Assembly: GCF_040256745.1 (NCBI RefSeq)
Contig: NZ_CP138335.1
Coordinates: forward strand, 1,922,001 to 1,986,000
DNA length: 64,000 nucleotides
Origin: Scrofimicrobium sp. R131
GTDB taxonomy: Bacteria > Actinomycetota > Actinomycetes > Actinomycetales > Actinomycetaceae
Direction of reading: 5' to 3'
Part shown: positions 7,898 through 16,901 of the stretch, piece after piece
Layout of the letters: each line of letters opens with the position of its first letter
Numbering within the stretch: position 1 is the stretch's first letter
Notes under the pieces: model-generated
Seen by the model: only the letters and a program-made list of their open reading frames with translations
Database searches by the model: none
What the model was told of the DNA's origin: nothing
Program-made: the position numbers and the translations under genes

Positions 7898-10366
7898 CTA
7901 CAGTTTCTTCAACGGTGCCATCCGGAGCAGCAGCCGCTTGGTGGTGCTGCCGAAATCGATTCGAGCCACGGAGGTTTTCCCGCTTCCTTCCATTCCGATC
8001 ACCACCCCTTCGCCCAGGGTGCCGTGTTGGACGCGATCCCCGACCTTCAGCTGCAAGACGGGCTTGTCTTCACTCTCACCTAGGCGCCCACCCAGCCTCC
8101 TGGTGGGAGCCGACGACGGGGCAGTTTGGCGGACAAAAGTCCGTTTCAGCGACCCGGGCGCACCAGCGCCAAACACCCGACCGCCATCGGAGCCACCGGG
8201 CCTGGACGCCAGTCGTTCCCGCGTGGTTTGGTGCCGGCGCTCAATGTTCTCTTCGGGCAGGTTGTCCAGGAATCGCGAGGGCGGCATTTCCTCGGGCAGT
8301 CCCCAGGCCGAGCGGGTGGCCGCCCGGGTCAGGTAGAGACGCTGCCGAGCACGCGTGATCGCCACGTAGGCCAGGCGCCGTTCCTCTGCCAACTCGGCCG
8401 GGTCCTCCAGCGAGCGCCGGTGCGGGAAGGTGCCGTCTTCCATCCCGGTGACGAACACGTAGGGAAACTCAAGCCCCTTGGCCGTGTGGACGGTCATCAG
8501 CGTGACCTCTCCCCCACGTTTTCCTTCGGAGGGAACCTGATCCGCGTCGGCCACCAGCGCCACCCGCTCCAAAAATGCGTCCAAGCTGCCCAGCTGTTCC
8601 CCCTCTTCCGGGGGTGCCTCCCGCCGGGTGGTGTCGAAGTCCTCCGCCACCGAGAGCAGTTCGGCCAGGTTGTCGACCCGGGAAGCATCCTGAGGGTCCT
8701 CGGAGGCACGCAGGGACTCCAGGTAACCGCTGCGGGTCAGGACTTCGTCAAGAATGTGAGCCGCTGGTTCGTCCGCCCGAGCCAACGCCCGCAGGTCCTG
8801 CATCATGGCCCAGAACTCGGCCACTGACTTCGCGGCCCGCGGGGCCAGTCCCTCAATCGGTCGGTCCGCCCCTTCCCGCGCATCCGCCAGCGCCTCCCCG
8901 AGCGAGATTCCGTATCGGTCGGCATGCGCCATCAGGGCGGCCTCGGCCCGGGCACCCACCCCTCGCCGGGGGGTGTTGATGATGCGGCGCAAAGCCACCG
9001 TGTCGTCGGGGTTGGTGATGGCCTGCAGGTAGGCCAGAGCATCCTTGATTTCCTGGCGCTCATAGAACCTGGTCCCACCCACGATCCGGTACGGGATCCC
9101 CATTCGCAGCAGCAGTTCCTCCAGGGCCCGCGACTGGGAGTTGGTCCGGTAGAACACGGCGATGTCACCCATGTCTACCCCTTTGGCCCCCAGGTCGTCG
9201 ATCTCTCGCACCACCAGGCGCGCCTCGTCATGCTCACTGTCGGCGGCATCCACCACAATCGGGTCCCCGGCCCCCTGGGCGGTCCACAGGTTCTTGGGCC
9301 TCCGGCCCCCGTTATGTTTGATCACCGCGTTGGCAGCGCTGAGAATGTTCTGGGTGGAGCGGTAGTTTTGCTCCAGCAAAATCGTGTGAGCGTTCGGGAA
9401 GTCCAGTTCAAACTCTTCAATATTGCGGATCGAGGCCCCGCGGAAGGCGTAGATCGACTGGTCCGAATCGCCGACCACGGTCAGTTCGGCCGGAGGCAAA
9501 GCCGACCGATCCACCCCGACCAGCGTTCGCACCAACACGTACTGCGCGTGGTTGGTGTCCTGGTACTCATCCACCAGGATGTGCCGGAATCGGCGCTGGT
9601 AATACTCGGTTACGTCCGGGTGGGCCTGCAGGGTCTGCACGGTTCGCATGATGATGTCGTCGAAATCGACGGCGTTGGCCTGGGTGAGGCGCTTTTGATA
9701 CTCGGCGTAGGCGTCGGCCACCACCTCTGACACCGGATCCGAAGGAACCTGCTCAAAGTATTGGGACGGGGTGATCAGCTCATTTTTCAGGTCGGAAATG
9801 CGGGCTGAAATCAGGCGGGGGGTGAACCGCTTCGTGTCGACGTCGTGGGCGCGCAGGATCATTCCCAGCAGGCGCTGGGAGTCCTGCTGATCGTAGATAC
9901 TGAAGGTGCTTTTGAGGCCGGCGGCCCGGTACTGTTCACGCAGGATTCGAACGCAGGCCGAGTGGAAAGTTGACACCCACATCCGCCGCGCCTGGGGGCC
10001 AACCAGGGCCCCAACCCGCTCACGCATTTCAGCGGCCGCCTTGTTGGTGAAGGTGATCGCCAGGATCTGACCGGCAGTGGCCCGCCCGGTGGCCAGCAGA
10101 TAGGCGATTCGATGGGTCAGCACCCGGGTTTTGCCCGAGCCGGCCCCCGCCATGATCAGCAGCGGACCCCCCTGATAGGCCACCGCCTCCGCCTGCTGCT
10201 GGTTCAGTCCCTCGAGCAGTGTTTCTGGGTTTTGCTCCCGATCAGAGAAGGCGTCGGTCCCCTCCCAGCTGACGGTCAGGGCGGAAGCCGCCTGCTGCGC
10301 AGCGCGCGACCGGGGCCCACTGGGAGCGGCAGAATGCGAGTTGGCGAAAGCGTCAAAGAGATCCAT
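7898..10366 (-). CDS. pcrA: ATP-dependent DNA helicase PcrA/UvrD (SF1)
   Basis: 822-aa superfamily 1A 3'-5' helicase for repair and replication restart. Motifs in order: 'LNQQQAEAV' (Q-motif), Walker A 'GAGSGKT', 'ITFTNKAAAEM' (Ia), 'VDEYQDTN' (II), 'VGDSDQSIYAFRGA' (III), 'LEQNYRST' (IV), 'VTLMTVHTAKGLEF' (V), 'YVAITRARQRLYL' (VI). The C-terminal Tudor-like RNA-polymerase-interaction segment 'VGDRVQHGTLGEGVV' is present. The ATG at 10366 has AGGAGGG close upstream. Its position before sucCD matches many actinobacteria (uvrD1 in Mycobacterium). Confidence 0.95.
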   Translation of the reverse strand: MDLFDAFANSHSAAPSGPRSRAAQQAASALTVSWEGTDAFSDREQNPETLLEGLNQQQAEAVAYQGGPLLIMAGAGSGKTRVLTHRIAYLLATGRATAGQILAITFTNKAAAEMRERVGALVGPQARRMWVSTFHSACVRILREQYRAAGLKSTFSIYDQQDSQRLLGMILRAHDVDTKRFTPRLISARISDLKNELITPSQYFEQVPSDPVSEVVADAYAEYQKRLTQANAVDFDDIIMRTVQTLQAHPDVTEYYQRRFRHILVDEYQDTNHAQYVLVRTLVGVDRSALPPAELTVVGDSDQSIYAFRGASIRNIEEFELDFPNAHTILLEQNYRSTQNILSAANAVIKHNGGRRPKNLWTAQGAGDPIVVDAADSEHDEARLVVREIDDLGAKGVDMGDIAVFYRTNSQSRALEELLLRMGIPYRIVGGTRFYERQEIKDALAYLQAITNPDDTVALRRIINTPRRGVGARAEAALMAHADRYGISLGEALADAREGADRPIEGLAPRAAKSVAEFWAMMQDLRALARADEPAAHILDEVLTRSGYLESLRASEDPQDASRVDNLAELLSVAEDFDTTRREAPPEEGEQLGSLDAFLERVALVADADQVPSEGKRGGEVTLMTVHTAKGLEFPYVFVTGMEDGTFPHRRSLEDPAELAEERRLAYVAITRARQRLYLTRAATRSAWGLPEEMPPSRFLDNLPEENIERRHQTTRERLASRPGGSDGGRVFGAGAPGSLKRTFVRQTAPSSAPTRRLGGRLGESEDKPVLQLKVGDRVQHGTLGEGVVIGMEGSGKTSVARIDFGSTTKRLLLRMAPLKKL

Positions 10367-10410
10367 AGCCCTCCTACTCTAGGCCACGCCTCCGACAAGT
10401 GAATAACCGG

Positions 10411-12924
10411 TCAGCGGGGGCGAAGAGAGCGCCCCAACTCCACCGTCTGCACGAAGCGTAGGTCCGGCAAATAGGCGTGTCCGATCGCCAATCCGGCGCC
10501 GGGCAGAGCCCCCAGAGTCGGCACCGTCAGGTAGATTGGCTCGTACCTCGGTTTGAATTTCGCTTTGAACTGAAGCAGGGACCGGAACCCGTACACCGGC
10601 TCCAAGGCCTCCCCCAGCAGGTTCAGCACCCAGTCCAGCGGGGCGGAAGAATCCGCATCCTCGCTGCCGGCAGCGCGGGCCAGCGGCGCACCCGAAAGGG
10701 AGAGTTGGCGGTACCCCTCCTCCTGGGCCCAGAGGGCGGCCGAGGCGATCAGGAACTCCATCACCGGCTTGAACCCGCCGTCGCGGCGGCGCATGAAATC
10801 CAGCGTCCACCCGGTCACCTCGCCCCGCTGATAGATCGGCATCCACGAAGTCACCCCGTGGACCCGGCCCTCACCGTCCACCGCCAGCAGAATCCGAACC
10901 TCCGGATCGTCCAGCTCATCCAGGCCCCCCAGCGTGAACCCCATTTCCGGCAGGGGTTTCTCTTCGACCCACTGCTTGGAGATGGCGCTGATCTGCGCTT
11001 TGAGCCGGGAATCACAGCTCTCCCACCGGACCCACTGGGCCGTGATTCCCTCCTTCTGGGCCCGGTTCAGCGCGGTGCGGACATCCTGGAACTTCTTGCC
11101 GGTAAAAGCCAGAGTGGGCAGGTCCAACACGGTCTCCTCCGCCACTTGGAGCACCGGCCACCCCCACTGGCGCGCGACCTCGGCACTGTCCTGATGAATC
11201 GAGTAGAAGGCGGGGACCAGGCCCTGCTCCAGGCTGAACGCGACGAACTCCTCCATCGTGGCCCGGGCCCGCTCGGGAGCGCAGACGGGGTCGGTGACCG
11301 TCAGGGCCACTCCGCCCCCAGCTCGGTAGGCGACCGCCCCCTCGCCCGTTTGGGAACTCCAGTAGTGGTTGCCGCGCCAAGTGGCAATCCACCCCATTGA
11401 CCCCGCCCCAAAGCGTCTGGTCATCTCAATGAACTGGGACCGGCCAATCGCCTGGGGCAGCTGCTGCTGGCGGAAAGCCGCCAGCATCAACACTCCGAGC
11501 ACCACCCACGGCACCAGCGCCAGGTAGGTGCCCACCGGCCAAATCGGGTCGGTTCCGGCCGCACCCAAATCCACAATTAGGGACGGTGAGGGCAGCAGCG
11601 CCAGGAGGAACGAGCCGGAGGTGCGCAGCACGGCCGCGCCCGGATCGTGAGCCCCCGCCCAGAACAGGGCAACCAGCACCGCGACCGCCCAGCTCACCAG
11701 CGTGGCCACGCCGACCTTGATCAGCAGGTTCCGAGCCGTCCCCGGAGCGGTCCGAACCGTGAACAGGGACCGAGTGGACCAGACAATCAGACCGATGATC
11801 AGCGGAATGGCCACGGTGGCCGCCAAGCGTGAGAGCGCCACCACCGAGGAGTTCATCCCGTACACGTCCCAGTGGTCCCGGTGGCCCCACAGGATGATCA
11901 GGTTCGCCAGCCCCAGGGCGACGCTGGTGCCCTGCAGGGTCAACGTCCCCACCAGAGCGGCGTGCCGACCCCGGTGCAGGCCCCACGCCAGCGCCAACTG
12001 AAGCAACTGCGGGACCAGAATGTGCAGGCCGCGGGGGCTGAGCAGGCCCTGATAGTACCCGCAGTTATCCACCACCTCTCCGGTGCAGGTACCGAGCGCC
12101 GGGTCAATCATCTCCATCCCCGCCAGGTACTGCAGGTGAGCCAACACCCCCACCATGTGGGTGGTGGAGATCGACATGACCGAGCCGACCACAACCCCGC
12201 TGACAATCAGCGCCACCAGGAAGCGGCCGTCCTGGGGGCCGCCGCCAACCAGTTCGGTCCGGGACGTGCGCGGGTGCTCCCTGCCCGCCAGCAGTGCCCC
12301 GGCCAGCAGCCCGCAGGCGGTGGCATAAACGGTGAACAGTGCGCCCAAATATCCGGCAAAGAGCACCAGGATCACCAGCACCGTCACGACAAATGTTTGC
12401 AGCCGCCGGCGCCAGAGGGGAGCCAACCGCACCGAGGCCGCAGCCGCCACCGCCAGCAGCAGAGCCGACACCCCGACGATGGCTTCCCGACTCATCAGGT
12501 CGCCCCACCTCGGATCAACCACCTCGACCAACTTGACCGTGGCCAGGGCCAGCAGCGCCCCCACCCAGTAGGACAACGCCCCCACCAGCAGAAAGATCCG
12601 TGAACCGAGCACGCGCTCAAGCGCGATCCCCAGGGTCACCAGCAGCAGCACGTCAAAGACCAGCTGAGCCAGCGAACGCACGGCTGCCCAAGCGGTGAAA
12701 ATGGTCCACCAGGCCTCCCCCAGGCCGGCTCGCAAGGCGCCCTCAACCTCCTGGGAGGGCAGCACCAGGGACAGGACGAACACGCCGACCAGCACCACCG
12801 CGATGGCCAGGCTGATCGGTCCCGAGGTCAGCCACCGGCCGGTTGCTCGCCCCCAATGGGCCCAGCGACGCGAAAAGATCCTGTTGTCTGGCACGGCGAT
12901 CATCCTCTCGGTCAGTTCTGACAA
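10411..12924 (-). CDS. MprF/LysX-like aminoacyl-phosphatidylglycerol synthase with rhomboid-like N-terminus
   Basis: 837-aa membrane protein. The C-terminal soluble part (about 500-837) is a DUF2156 aminoacyl-transferase domain: 'MTRRFGAGSMGWIATWRG', 'GKKFQDVRTALNRAQKEG', 'LDFMRRRDGGFKPVMEFLI'. Family members transfer Lys or Ala from tRNA to phosphatidylglycerol, making the membrane less anionic and resistant to cationic peptides. About 12 hydrophobic segments precede it. Residues ~65-125 ('WWTIFTAWAAVRS', 'LGIALERVLGS') resemble a rhomboid core but lack a GxSG serine. Start: TTG at 12924, or ATG at 12903 directly after GAGAGG; a TAGAGT at 12926-12931 (minus) favours the shorter form. No LysRS domain is attached, unlike mycobacterial LysX. 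Confidence 0.8.
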   Translation of the reverse strand: MSELTERMIAVPDNRIFSRRWAHWGRATGRWLTSGPISLAIAVVLVGVFVLSLVLPSQEVEGALRAGLGEAWWTIFTAWAAVRSLAQLVFDVLLLVTLGIALERVLGSRIFLLVGALSYWVGALLALATVKLVEVVDPRWGDLMSREAIVGVSALLLAVAAAASVRLAPLWRRRLQTFVVTVLVILVLFAGYLGALFTVYATACGLLAGALLAGREHPRTSRTELVGGGPQDGRFLVALIVSGVVVGSVMSISTTHMVGVLAHLQYLAGMEMIDPALGTCTGEVVDNCGYYQGLLSPRGLHILVPQLLQLALAWGLHRGRHAALVGTLTLQGTSVALGLANLIILWGHRDHWDVYGMNSSVVALSRLAATVAIPLIIGLIVWSTRSLFTVRTAPGTARNLLIKVGVATLVSWAVAVLVALFWAGAHDPGAAVLRTSGSFLLALLPSPSLIVDLGAAGTDPIWPVGTYLALVPWVVLGVLMLAAFRQQQLPQAIGRSQFIEMTRRFGAGSMGWIATWRGNHYWSSQTGEGAVAYRAGGGVALTVTDPVCAPERARATMEEFVAFSLEQGLVPAFYSIHQDSAEVARQWGWPVLQVAEETVLDLPTLAFTGKKFQDVRTALNRAQKEGITAQWVRWESCDSRLKAQISAISKQWVEEKPLPEMGFTLGGLDELDDPEVRILLAVDGEGRVHGVTSWMPIYQRGEVTGWTLDFMRRRDGGFKPVMEFLIASAALWAQEEGYRQLSLSGAPLARAAGSEDADSSAPLDWVLNLLGEALEPVYGFRSLLQFKAKFKPRYEPIYLTVPTLGALPGAGLAIGHAYLPDLRFVQTVELGRSLRPR

Positions 12925-12956
12925 GACTCTACCCGAGGCGGCGATAGGGTGTTCTC

Positions 12957-13772
12957 ATGAACCCGCCACCACGCCGCCTGCGCCTCTCCTCCGGGCGCTC
13001 CCTGAGCTGGGTGGAGTGCGGTTGCCCCACCGGACCGGTCCTCCTGTATTTTCACGGGGCGCCCGGCTCGGCCTTGGAAGCACTGGTTTTGGACGAGGCG
13101 GCCCGCGCCCAAGGAGTTCGAGTGGTGGCCCCGGACCGACCCGGAATCGCCGGCTCAGACCCGGAACCGGGTCGAACCGTGGGCGACTGGGTCCCGGTGG
13201 TGGAGGAACTGGCCCGCGCCCTGGACCTGACTGAGGTAACCGTCCTAGCCTGGTCCGGCGGCTCCCCCTATGCGCTCGCGTGCGCGCGGGCGCGACCGGA
13301 CCTGGTGCGCGCAGTGGGGCTGGTGGCTCCCCTAACCGAGCGGGAAAACTGGCTGACACGGCTCGAGCGGGTGAGCGCCCGGCCGTGGCTGGCGACGGTG
13401 CGAGTCCTGACCCGGGTTAGCCCCGCCCTGATTGCCGGGGCGTTCCGACTCGGAGGGGGTGGCCCCCGAAGTGCGCTGCTGGCGGCCTCGCTCACCCGAG
13501 CACTGCAACCCGGCTCGACGGGAGCGGCCACCGACCTGGCCGTCCTGGGGCGGGCCCCCCAACCGGGGCCCATTCCCCAACCGGTGACCATCTGGGCGGG
13601 TGGGCGCGACGCCTACATTTCCGCCCGCCAGGTGGTGAGCCTGGCCCGCCGGCTGGGCCAAGCTCAAGTGCGCTTCATTGCCCGGGCCACCCACGCGCAG
13701 TTGCTGGTGGACCACGCAGATGAGATCGTCGCGGCCATTCGGGGCCCCAACTGGGGATTGAACGTAAACTAG
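12957..13772 (+). CDS. Alpha/beta hydrolase
   Basis: 271-aa soluble alpha/beta-hydrolase fold protein. Oxyanion-hole motif 'HGAPGS' (about 34-39), nucleophile elbow 'LAWSGGSPYA' (Ser about 101), acid candidate in 'GGRDAYI' (about 221) and catalytic His in 'ATHAQLL' (about 243) are all present. The substrate cannot be told from sequence; esterase, lipase-like or lactonase roles are open. A TAGGGT at 12945-12950 lies 6 nt before the ATG with no Shine-Dalgarno, so the mRNA is probably leaderless. It is divergent from the MprF-like gene and precedes the FtsX-type permease by 36 bp. Confidence 0.8.
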   Translation: MNPPPRRLRLSSGRSLSWVECGCPTGPVLLYFHGAPGSALEALVLDEAARAQGVRVVAPDRPGIAGSDPEPGRTVGDWVPVVEELARALDLTEVTVLAWSGGSPYALACARARPDLVRAVGLVAPLTERENWLTRLERVSARPWLATVRVLTRVSPALIAGAFRLGGGGPRSALLAASLTRALQPGSTGAATDLAVLGRAPQPGPIPQPVTIWAGGRDAYISARQVVSLARRLGQAQVRFIARATHAQLLVDHADEIVAAIRGPNWGLNVN

Positions 13773-13808
13773 CTGAAGAAGCCGTCACTAGTTCGAGGGG
13801 AGCCGCCC

Positions 13809-16379
13809 ATGCCAGCAGTCGACCTCCCGTCGGCGCGTTCCCCCCTCGTGAAAATTACCCTGCGTGGCATTCGCTCACAGTTTGGCCGATTCCTGATGAC
13901 GCTGCTGGCCGTCTCGTTGGGAACCGCTTTCCTCAGCGGTGTGCTTGGGCTGCGCTCCGCCCTCGACGGGGTGGCCGAGTCAACCCTGGGCGGGGTGGCT
14001 GTGTACGACGGGTACCTGCTGGGGCCAGAGGAGACGACTCCCGGTGGGACCAGCATTTACGGCAGCGTTGACGCCAGCGAGGTCGACCGCATTCGCGAGA
14101 TTACCGGGGTGGAGGACCCGCTGGCCCTGTGGACGGGAACCGGACTGCTGTACGACGCCGCGGGCAACCTGCTCACCACCGGGGGCGCTCCCGTCCTGAT
14201 CACCCCCACCATGGCGGGCAGTTTGGGGCCAACCTGGGTGGAGGGCGTCGCCCCGCAGCGGGCCGGGCAAATCGCCGTCGAGGAGTCCGCTGCCAACCAG
14301 CATCAGCTGCAGGTGGGCGACCGGCTCGAGCTGGCCGTCGGCGGTCAGATCCTGCCCCAAGAGGTCACCGGCATCTACAGTTACGACCATCCGATGCTCG
14401 GGATGGTCAGCCTTTACGTCGATCCCGACACCGCCGACCAGCTGTTAGGGGAGGGCGGGCAGGCCCCCATGGTGGTGTTCAACCTGGCCCCGGGGGCGGA
14501 TCCAACCCAGGTGCTGGACCGGGTGGCCCAGCCGGATCTGACGGTGCTGGACAACGCGCAGTACCGCGCCTACCTGCAGGAACAGGCCGACACGGCCCTG
14601 AGCTTCCTGACCACTTTCCTGCTGATCTTCATCGGGATCGCCCTGTTCGTCAGCACCTTCATCATCTCTAACACCTTCCAGATGTCCGTCCGGGCTCGGC
14701 AGGGTGAGTTCGCCCTGCTGCGCGCCATTGGCACCTCTCGGCCGCAGGTGTTCCTGGTGGTGGCCGCCCAGGCGGTGGTGGTCGGGCTGCTCGGAGGCGG
14801 ACTGGGGGTGCTGCTGGGCCGGGGACTGACCTGGGCGGCAGAGCGAGCCCTGGCCGGGATTGGCATGAGTCTGCCCGGCGGGATACCCCTCACCGCCTCC
14901 ATGGTCGGTTGGAGCCTGCTGGTGGGACTGGTGGTGACGGTGATTTCCGCACTCTTGCCCGCCCTGGAGGCATCCCGTACCTCCCCGCTGGAGGCGCTCC
15001 GCTCCTCGGCCGGTGCCAACCAGCGTGCCCTCTGGCCGCGAACCGTGCTCGGGGCGATGGCTTTGGCCGGGGGCCTCGCCCTCGTCCACCTGGGGGTGAC
15101 CCGACAGGTGGCCGGGCCGGGCGTCAGCTTCGGGGTGGGGGCTGCCCTCCTGATCCTCGGCATCCTCGCGGTCTCACCCGCGCTGTCCCGTCCGGCCGCC
15201 CAGCTGCTAGCCAGCCCCATCCGGCTCGTCTCCCCCACCCAGGGCCGCCTCGCCGTGAAGAACCTGTGGCGTAACCCGCGCCGAACCTCCACCACGGCGG
15301 GGGCCCTGATCATTGGCGTCACCCTGGTGAGTGCCGGGGCCGTGCTGGCCACGACCGTGAAGGACTCCATTGCCGGCCTGGCTGACGATCAGGTCCTCTC
15401 CAACCTGGTGGTGCAAAGCGCCGACCCGTTCTCACCAATCCCACCGCAGGCGCAGGAACTGATCGAGCAGGTGAAGGGGGTCGAGTCGGTCCACGGTGAC
15501 GTCAGCACCGGGCAGGTCAGTTTCGAAAACGCCGAGGGGGAGTACGCCATCCAGAGCGCCACCTTCTACGGCCCGGGCTACCTGGGACGGGACGTGCAGA
15601 TTCCCCTGTCGGAAGGCAGCGCGGACGGCCTGTCCGACGGGGAGTTCCTGGCGCTGAGCTCCTGGGCTCGCGAGCAGGGGTTCGAGGTCGGCGACGAGGT
15701 CACCTTCCGGGATGGAGATCAGACTCAGGAGCACCGCCTGGGGGGCCTGATGGACTTCAACGTGGTCGGGTCCACCCTGGTGTTCGATGCGAAGTACTCG
15801 CAGTTGGCCGCGGGCGGGCAGTTCCCCGTCACCAAGCCGGCCGCCCTCTTCGTCTGGACGGAGCCGGGGGCCGACGTGCAGCAGGTCAAGGCTGCGATCC
15901 AGCAGCAGGTGCGGCCTCTGCGTACCCTGTCGGTCGGCACGGCGGCAGACTTCTCAAACCAGGCGGCGCAGGCCGTCGACCAGGTGATGGCGGTGCTCTA
16001 CGCACTGCTGGGACTGTCGGTTGTGGTTGCCGCCGTCGGTATTGTCAACACGATGAGCCTGTCGGTAGCGGAACGGACCCGAGAGTTCGGGCTGCTGCGA
16101 GCGGTCGGGATGGGCCGCGGCGGGGTGGCGGCCCTGGTCATCATCGAATCGACCCTCACCTCGGTGTACGCGGCGGTCCTGGGGGCAGCGACCGGAGTGG
16201 GACTCGGGGCGGCATTGCAGCAATACCTGCAGGACTCTGGCCTGTCGCGGCTGACCGTCCCCTGGGGGCAACTGGGACTGTTCGTGCTGGCGGCTGCAGT
16301 GTTGGGCGTGCTGGCGGCCATCGTGCCGGCCTGGCGGGCAGCGCGCATCCCCGTGCTGGTGGCGATCGCGGAGGATTAG
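13809..16379 (+). CDS. FtsX/MacB-type ABC transporter permease (two FtsX domains)
   Basis: 856-aa permease of the exporter/mechanotransmission class. A transmembrane anchor near 22-45 is followed by a periplasmic-type MacB domain, a three-helix FtsX domain at about 260-390, then an internal second anchor (about 480-505), a second MacB domain and a second FtsX domain (about 735-850) with the typical 'VNTMSLSVAERTREFGLLRAVGM' region. Such proteins work with a LolD/MacB-like ATPase and move lipids, peptides or lipoproteins. No ATPase gene is adjacent, which is unusual. GAGGGGAG precedes the ATG. The downstream flank is the repeat array. Confidence 0.85.
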   Translation: MPAVDLPSARSPLVKITLRGIRSQFGRFLMTLLAVSLGTAFLSGVLGLRSALDGVAESTLGGVAVYDGYLLGPEETTPGGTSIYGSVDASEVDRIREITGVEDPLALWTGTGLLYDAAGNLLTTGGAPVLITPTMAGSLGPTWVEGVAPQRAGQIAVEESAANQHQLQVGDRLELAVGGQILPQEVTGIYSYDHPMLGMVSLYVDPDTADQLLGEGGQAPMVVFNLAPGADPTQVLDRVAQPDLTVLDNAQYRAYLQEQADTALSFLTTFLLIFIGIALFVSTFIISNTFQMSVRARQGEFALLRAIGTSRPQVFLVVAAQAVVVGLLGGGLGVLLGRGLTWAAERALAGIGMSLPGGIPLTASMVGWSLLVGLVVTVISALLPALEASRTSPLEALRSSAGANQRALWPRTVLGAMALAGGLALVHLGVTRQVAGPGVSFGVGAALLILGILAVSPALSRPAAQLLASPIRLVSPTQGRLAVKNLWRNPRRTSTTAGALIIGVTLVSAGAVLATTVKDSIAGLADDQVLSNLVVQSADPFSPIPPQAQELIEQVKGVESVHGDVSTGQVSFENAEGEYAIQSATFYGPGYLGRDVQIPLSEGSADGLSDGEFLALSSWAREQGFEVGDEVTFRDGDQTQEHRLGGLMDFNVVGSTLVFDAKYSQLAAGGQFPVTKPAALFVWTEPGADVQQVKAAIQQQVRPLRTLSVGTAADFSNQAAQAVDQVMAVLYALLGLSVVVAAVGIVNTMSLSVAERTREFGLLRAVGMGRGGVAALVIIESTLTSVYAAVLGAATGVGLGAALQQYLQDSGLSRLTVPWGQLGLFVLAAAVLGVLAAIVPAWRAARIPVLVAIAED

Positions 16380-16429
16380 GCGGGCTGGGGTGGCGCGGCC
16401 GGGACTGATGGGTCCAGCGCCTGGCGGAC

Positions 16430-16473
16430 GCCCGAACCTACCCCGAACTTGCCCCGAACCTGCTCCGAACACT
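16430..16473. repeat. 11-bp tandem repeat, four imperfect copies
   Basis: Four consecutive 11-mers of the form CCCCGAACCTG at 16430, 16441, 16452 and 16463 (the last degenerate). They directly precede and merge into the larger repeat array. Confidence 0.75.
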
Positions 16474-16891
16474 GGCAAACATGCCCAAACACTGGCAAAA
16501 CCCAGGTCAACCGGCCCAAATCAGCCCAAAACCCCAACGTTTGCCACCAGTTGGATACGTTTGCCAACACTAGGGCCCGGCAAACCGGCCCGAACCAGCC
16601 AAACGCTGGCAAAACCCAGGTCTACCAGCCAAACACTGGCAAACATGCCCAAACACTGGCAAAACCCGGGTCTACCAGCCCGAATCAGCCCAAAACCCCA
16701 ACGTTTGCCACCAATTGGATACGTTTGCCAACGCCAGAACCTGGCAAACATGCCCAAACGCTGGCAAAACCCAGGCCCACCGGCCCGAATCAGCCCAAAA
16801 CCCCAACGTTTGCCACCAGTTGGATACGTTTGCCAACACCAGGGACCGGCAAACATGCCCAAACCAGCCAAACCCTGGCAAACCCCAGGTC
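16474..16891. repeat. Phased GGCAAA/TTTGCC repeat array between convergent genes
   Basis: A noncoding array separates the permease and metG, which converge. A 47-bp core occurs at 16522-16568, 16686-16732 and 16791-16837 with one substitution in total. Sixteen GGCAAA/TTTGCC hexamers occur, with first bases (counting the G of GTTTGCC) at 16474, 16494, 16539, 16559, 16579, 16608, 16638, 16658, 16703, 16723, 16743, 16763, 16808, 16828, 16848 and 16877, so gaps are mostly 20, otherwise 29-30 or 45. Inverted pairs GTTTGCC...GGCAAAC of 27 bp sit at 16559, 16723 and 16828. The array ends about 10 bp from the metG stop. Function unknown; long frames here are by-products of the 105-bp period. Confidence 0.9.
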
Positions 16892-16901
16892 TACCAGGCG
16901 C

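Noticed and set aside
16474-16891. Possible CRISPR array
   Set aside because: The intervening sequences are themselves repeats, spacing alternates 164 and 105 bp between cores, and no cas gene is present.
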